Source: JAISFI01 sp031553775
GTDB lineage: Bacteria > Bacteroidota > Bacteroidia > Bacteroidales > Azobacteroidaceae
DNA: 64,000 bases
Assembly: GCA_031553775.1 (NCBI GenBank)
Contig: JAVBLA010000005.1
Coordinates: 62,001-126,000 of the forward strand
Direction of reading: 5' to 3'
The notes under the pieces were generated by a model. It made no database searches and was not told the origin of the DNA. It worked only from the letters and a program-made list of their open reading frames with translations. Every line of letters starts with the position of its first letter. Position 1 is the stretch's first letter. This document shows positions 61,981 to 64,000 of this stretch, one piece after another. The position numbers and the translations under genes were made by a program.

Positions 61981-63339
61981 ATGGAAAAAAAAGGAAAAAT
62001 ACTGATTATCGATGACAATGAGGACGTACTATTGGCCCTTAATATTTTACTTTCTCCTTATATTGAACAGATAAGGGTAAGTGCTAATCCTGAGAAAATA
62101 CCTCATTTCATCGACCAATTCCAACCCGATATCATCTTACTGGATATGAATTTCAGCAGGGATGTGAGCAGCGGACAAGAAGGATTTATGTGGTTAGACA
62201 AAATCCTGCAAACCGATCCTCAGGCAGTAGTGGTACTGATGACAGCTTATGCGGATACAGAAAAAGCAGTGCAAGCCATCAAGGCCGGGGCAACGGACTT
62301 TATTTCGAAACCCTGGGAAAAAGAAAAGCTATTGGCAACTCTTTTTTCGGCTTTTAAACTTCGAGATTCCCGGAAAGAAGTCGACACCCTCAAAAAGCAA
62401 ATGGAAACGCTGACAAATTCAGATACCGGTTATGAAATTATAGGGGAATCGGATGCCATGCAGGAAATTTATTCTTTGATAAAAAAGCTATCGGATACCG
62501 ATGCAAATATACTGATCCTGGGAGAAAATGGTACCGGAAAAGATTTAGTAGCCAGAGCCCTCTATCATCATTCTCCCCGCTCCGGTAAAATTTTTACAGG
62601 CATCGATCTGGGAAGTATTCCGGAGAATTTATTTGAAAGCGAACTTTTCGGTTATGAAAAAGGAGCATTTACAGATGCAAAAAAAGAGAAACCAGGAAGA
62701 ATGGAAGCTGCATCCGGAGGAACCCTTTTTCTCGATGAGATCGGAAATCTCGCCATGCCGATGCAAGCCAAATTGCTGACGGCTATTGAAAAGAAACAAA
62801 TATCCCGTTTAGGTTCAAACCGGAATATCCCGATCGATATCCGCCTGATATGTGCTACCAATGCGGATATCTACAAAGAAGTATCTGAAGGGCGTTTCCG
62901 GCAGGATTTACTATACCGTATCAATACAATCGAAATCCATATTCCTCCGCTACGAAACCGGGGAAAAGATGTTATACTCCTGGCTGAATATTTTATCCGT
63001 AAATATACCTTCAAGTACAGAAAAAATATCAAAGGGTTGTCACAGGATGCCCAAAAAAAGTTATTGACTTACATCTGGCCTGGGAATGTGAGGGAACTGC
63101 AAAACGCTGTGGAAAGGGCGATTATTTTATCGACAGGTCAATGGTTGACCGGAAATGACTTTCTTTTGCAGGCTGCTGTAATCAATCATTCAGGCAAAGC
63201 GAGAGAAATCCTCAATCTTGAATTACTGGAAAGAGAAGCAATCGATAAGGCTCTGCAACAAAGCGATGGGAATATGAACAAAGCGGCAGAATTATTGGGA
63301 ATTTCACGTTTTGCGCTTTATAGGAAAACAAAAAAATAA
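61981..63339 (+). CDS. Sigma-54-dependent response regulator (NtrC type)
   Basis: 452 residues. Receiver domain with phospho-acceptor D55 in ILLDMNFS and acidic pocket D11-D12; AAA+ domain with Walker A GENGTGKD, the sigma-54 contact loop GAFTDA and GGTLFLDEIGNLAMPMQAKL; C-terminal Fis-type HTH (NMNKAAELLGISRFALYRK). All three parts are intact. It activates sigma-54 promoters after phosphorylation by a sensor kinase, here the partial gene at 63363 with a gap of about 23 bp. It is divergent from the ABC exporter operon, which is its likely target. The same gene set (NtrC-type regulator, NtrY-like kinase, FtsX exporters) recurs in Bacteroidetes. Confidence 0.92.
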   Translation: MEKKGKILIIDDNEDVLLALNILLSPYIEQIRVSANPEKIPHFIDQFQPDIILLDMNFSRDVSSGQEGFMWLDKILQTDPQAVVVLMTAYADTEKAVQAIKAGATDFISKPWEKEKLLATLFSAFKLRDSRKEVDTLKKQMETLTNSDTGYEIIGESDAMQEIYSLIKKLSDTDANILILGENGTGKDLVARALYHHSPRSGKIFTGIDLGSIPENLFESELFGYEKGAFTDAKKEKPGRMEAASGGTLFLDEIGNLAMPMQAKLLTAIEKKQISRLGSNRNIPIDIRLICATNADIYKEVSEGRFRQDLLYRINTIEIHIPPLRNRGKDVILLAEYFIRKYTFKYRKNIKGLSQDAQKKLLTYIWPGNVRELQNAVERAIILSTGQWLTGNDFLLQAAVINHSGKAREILNLELLEREAIDKALQQSDGNMNKAAELLGISRFALYRKTKK

Positions 63340-63362
63340 TTGTCAATTTTCAATTGTTTTTA

Positions 63363-64000
63363 ATGAAAAAGTATCGTACATATCTGATTTTAAAAATAAT
63401 AACAATTTCCGGGCTATCGGTCGGCACAGGTTATTTGGCCGGCATACAACAGTATTGGATTGCTTTACTTTTCTTTGTCATTCTTATTTATTTTATATAC
63501 AACCTGTTTGTTTTCATCAAACGAAACATCAAAGATACCAGCCGGTTAATTGATGCCATTCGATTTTCGGAAACCAATATTTCTTTCCGGCGACTGGAAT
63601 CCAAGGGATTACCGGAAGAATTATCCCTTCAAATGGAAGAAGCGGTCGCCCTGCTGAATAAAAGGCTGACACAAAGTGCTATTGAGCAACAGTTTTACGA
63701 TACACTTCTGAACCGGATAGATACGGCTATCATCGTTTTTGATAAAAAGGGAAAAATACACTGGATCAACAAGCTGGCATTGGATCTTTTCGGCAAACCT
63801 CAGCCTAAGCATATTGCTGATTTTCAATCAATTGATCCTGATCTACCGGTTGTACTTGAAAAAATACTACCCAAGGAAAATAAGATTATCAAGTTCATGC
63901 GTAATGAACAATTGTACGCTCTGGCAGTTTCGGCGGTTCTATTTTCTTCCAAAGGCAATGAATTAAAGCTGGTAAGTTTCAAAAATATAGAATCGGTGAT
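63363..64000 (+). CDS. Sensor histidine kinase (NtrY-like), C-terminus outside window
   Basis: 212 codons to the window edge without a stop. Two N-terminal hydrophobic segments (LKIITISGLSVGTGYLAGI; YWIALLFFVILIYFIYNLFV), then a HAMP-like linker (residues about 60-110) and a PAS domain (about 120-205: FYDTLLNRIDTAIIVFDKKG, KIHWINKLALDLFGKP). The histidine and ATP domains lie beyond 64000. It follows the sigma-54 response regulator on the same strand and is its probable partner. Confidence 0.82.
   Translation, partial: MKKYRTYLILKIITISGLSVGTGYLAGIQQYWIALLFFVILIYFIYNLFVFIKRNIKDTSRLIDAIRFSETNISFRRLESKGLPEELSLQMEEAVALLNKRLTQSAIEQQFYDTLLNRIDTAIIVFDKKGKIHWINKLALDLFGKPQPKHIADFQSIDPDLPVVLEKILPKENKIIKFMRNEQLYALAVSAVLFSSKGNELKLVSFKNIESV

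Overview
The window reads as a chromosome segment of a Bacteroidales bacterium (phylum Bacteroidota). The grounds are two intact proteins with type IX secretion (T9SS) C-terminal sorting domains plus a PorD/DUF4835 homologue, -7 promoter boxes of the Bacteroidetes form TAnnTTTG, a tmRNA whose tag ends in NNYALAA, an OmpA-family protein of Bacteroidales type, and carbohydrate loci typical of the group (GH92, GH109-like, XylR-type AraC regulator). Genus and species cannot be fixed from sequence alone.

Layout. 1-8.1 kb (minus strand): a truncated ceramidase-like lipoprotein, a 0.7 kb spacer full of hairpins, then a probable catabolic group made of an XylR-like regulator, a GH109-like NAD-dependent glycosidase, an uncharacterised exported protein of glycosidase type, and a Tat-exported DegT-family aminotransferase. 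8.4-14.3 kb: a membrane-bound AraC regulator divergent from a 1346-residue T9SS surface protein and a small membrane partner, with four phased T-rich direct repeats between them. 14.6-18 kb: a DKNYY-type repeat protein, a broken T9SS tail, then a visibly A+T-rich degenerate island with two orphan genes sharing one leader sequence and a broken serine recombinase that runs into the initiator tRNA-fMet. 18-30 kb: mostly housekeeping genes (TetR, fabG, RluA-type synthase, M16 peptidase, nucleotidyltransferase, SGNH hydrolase, ABC-F, speA, kdsA, membrane glycosyltransferase). 30-36 kb: a 1012-residue T9SS protein with eight repeats, tmRNA and OmpA. 36-40.4 kb: coaBC-porD-recN-rlmB. 40.5-46.8 kb: a mannose locus (MFS, GH92, ManA-like isomerase, divergent GntR). 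47-53 kb: a tandem pair of paralogous HTH proteins, ridA, a UvrD/PcrA helicase and nspC. 53-64 kb: an ABC exporter set (ATPase, two FtsX-type permeases, membrane fusion protein, TolC) divergent from a sigma-54 response regulator and the start of its sensor kinase.

How genes work together. The mannose locus forms a chain of periplasmic mannosidase, importer, isomerase and regulator. The 53-64 kb block is one tripartite export machine with its probable two-component control. speA and nspC are two steps of polyamine synthesis. PorD belongs to the machinery that would export the two T9SS proteins.

The least ordinary features are the intergenic elements with complementary low-complexity arms, which sit at gene ends and in several cases encode the last residues and stop codon of the neighbour (25.4, 40.4, 52.0, 54.0 kb), the same low-complexity sequence read through inside the tolC leader, the recombinase remnant at tRNA-fMet, the phased repeats upstream of the large surface protein, and the exported aminotransferase cluster.
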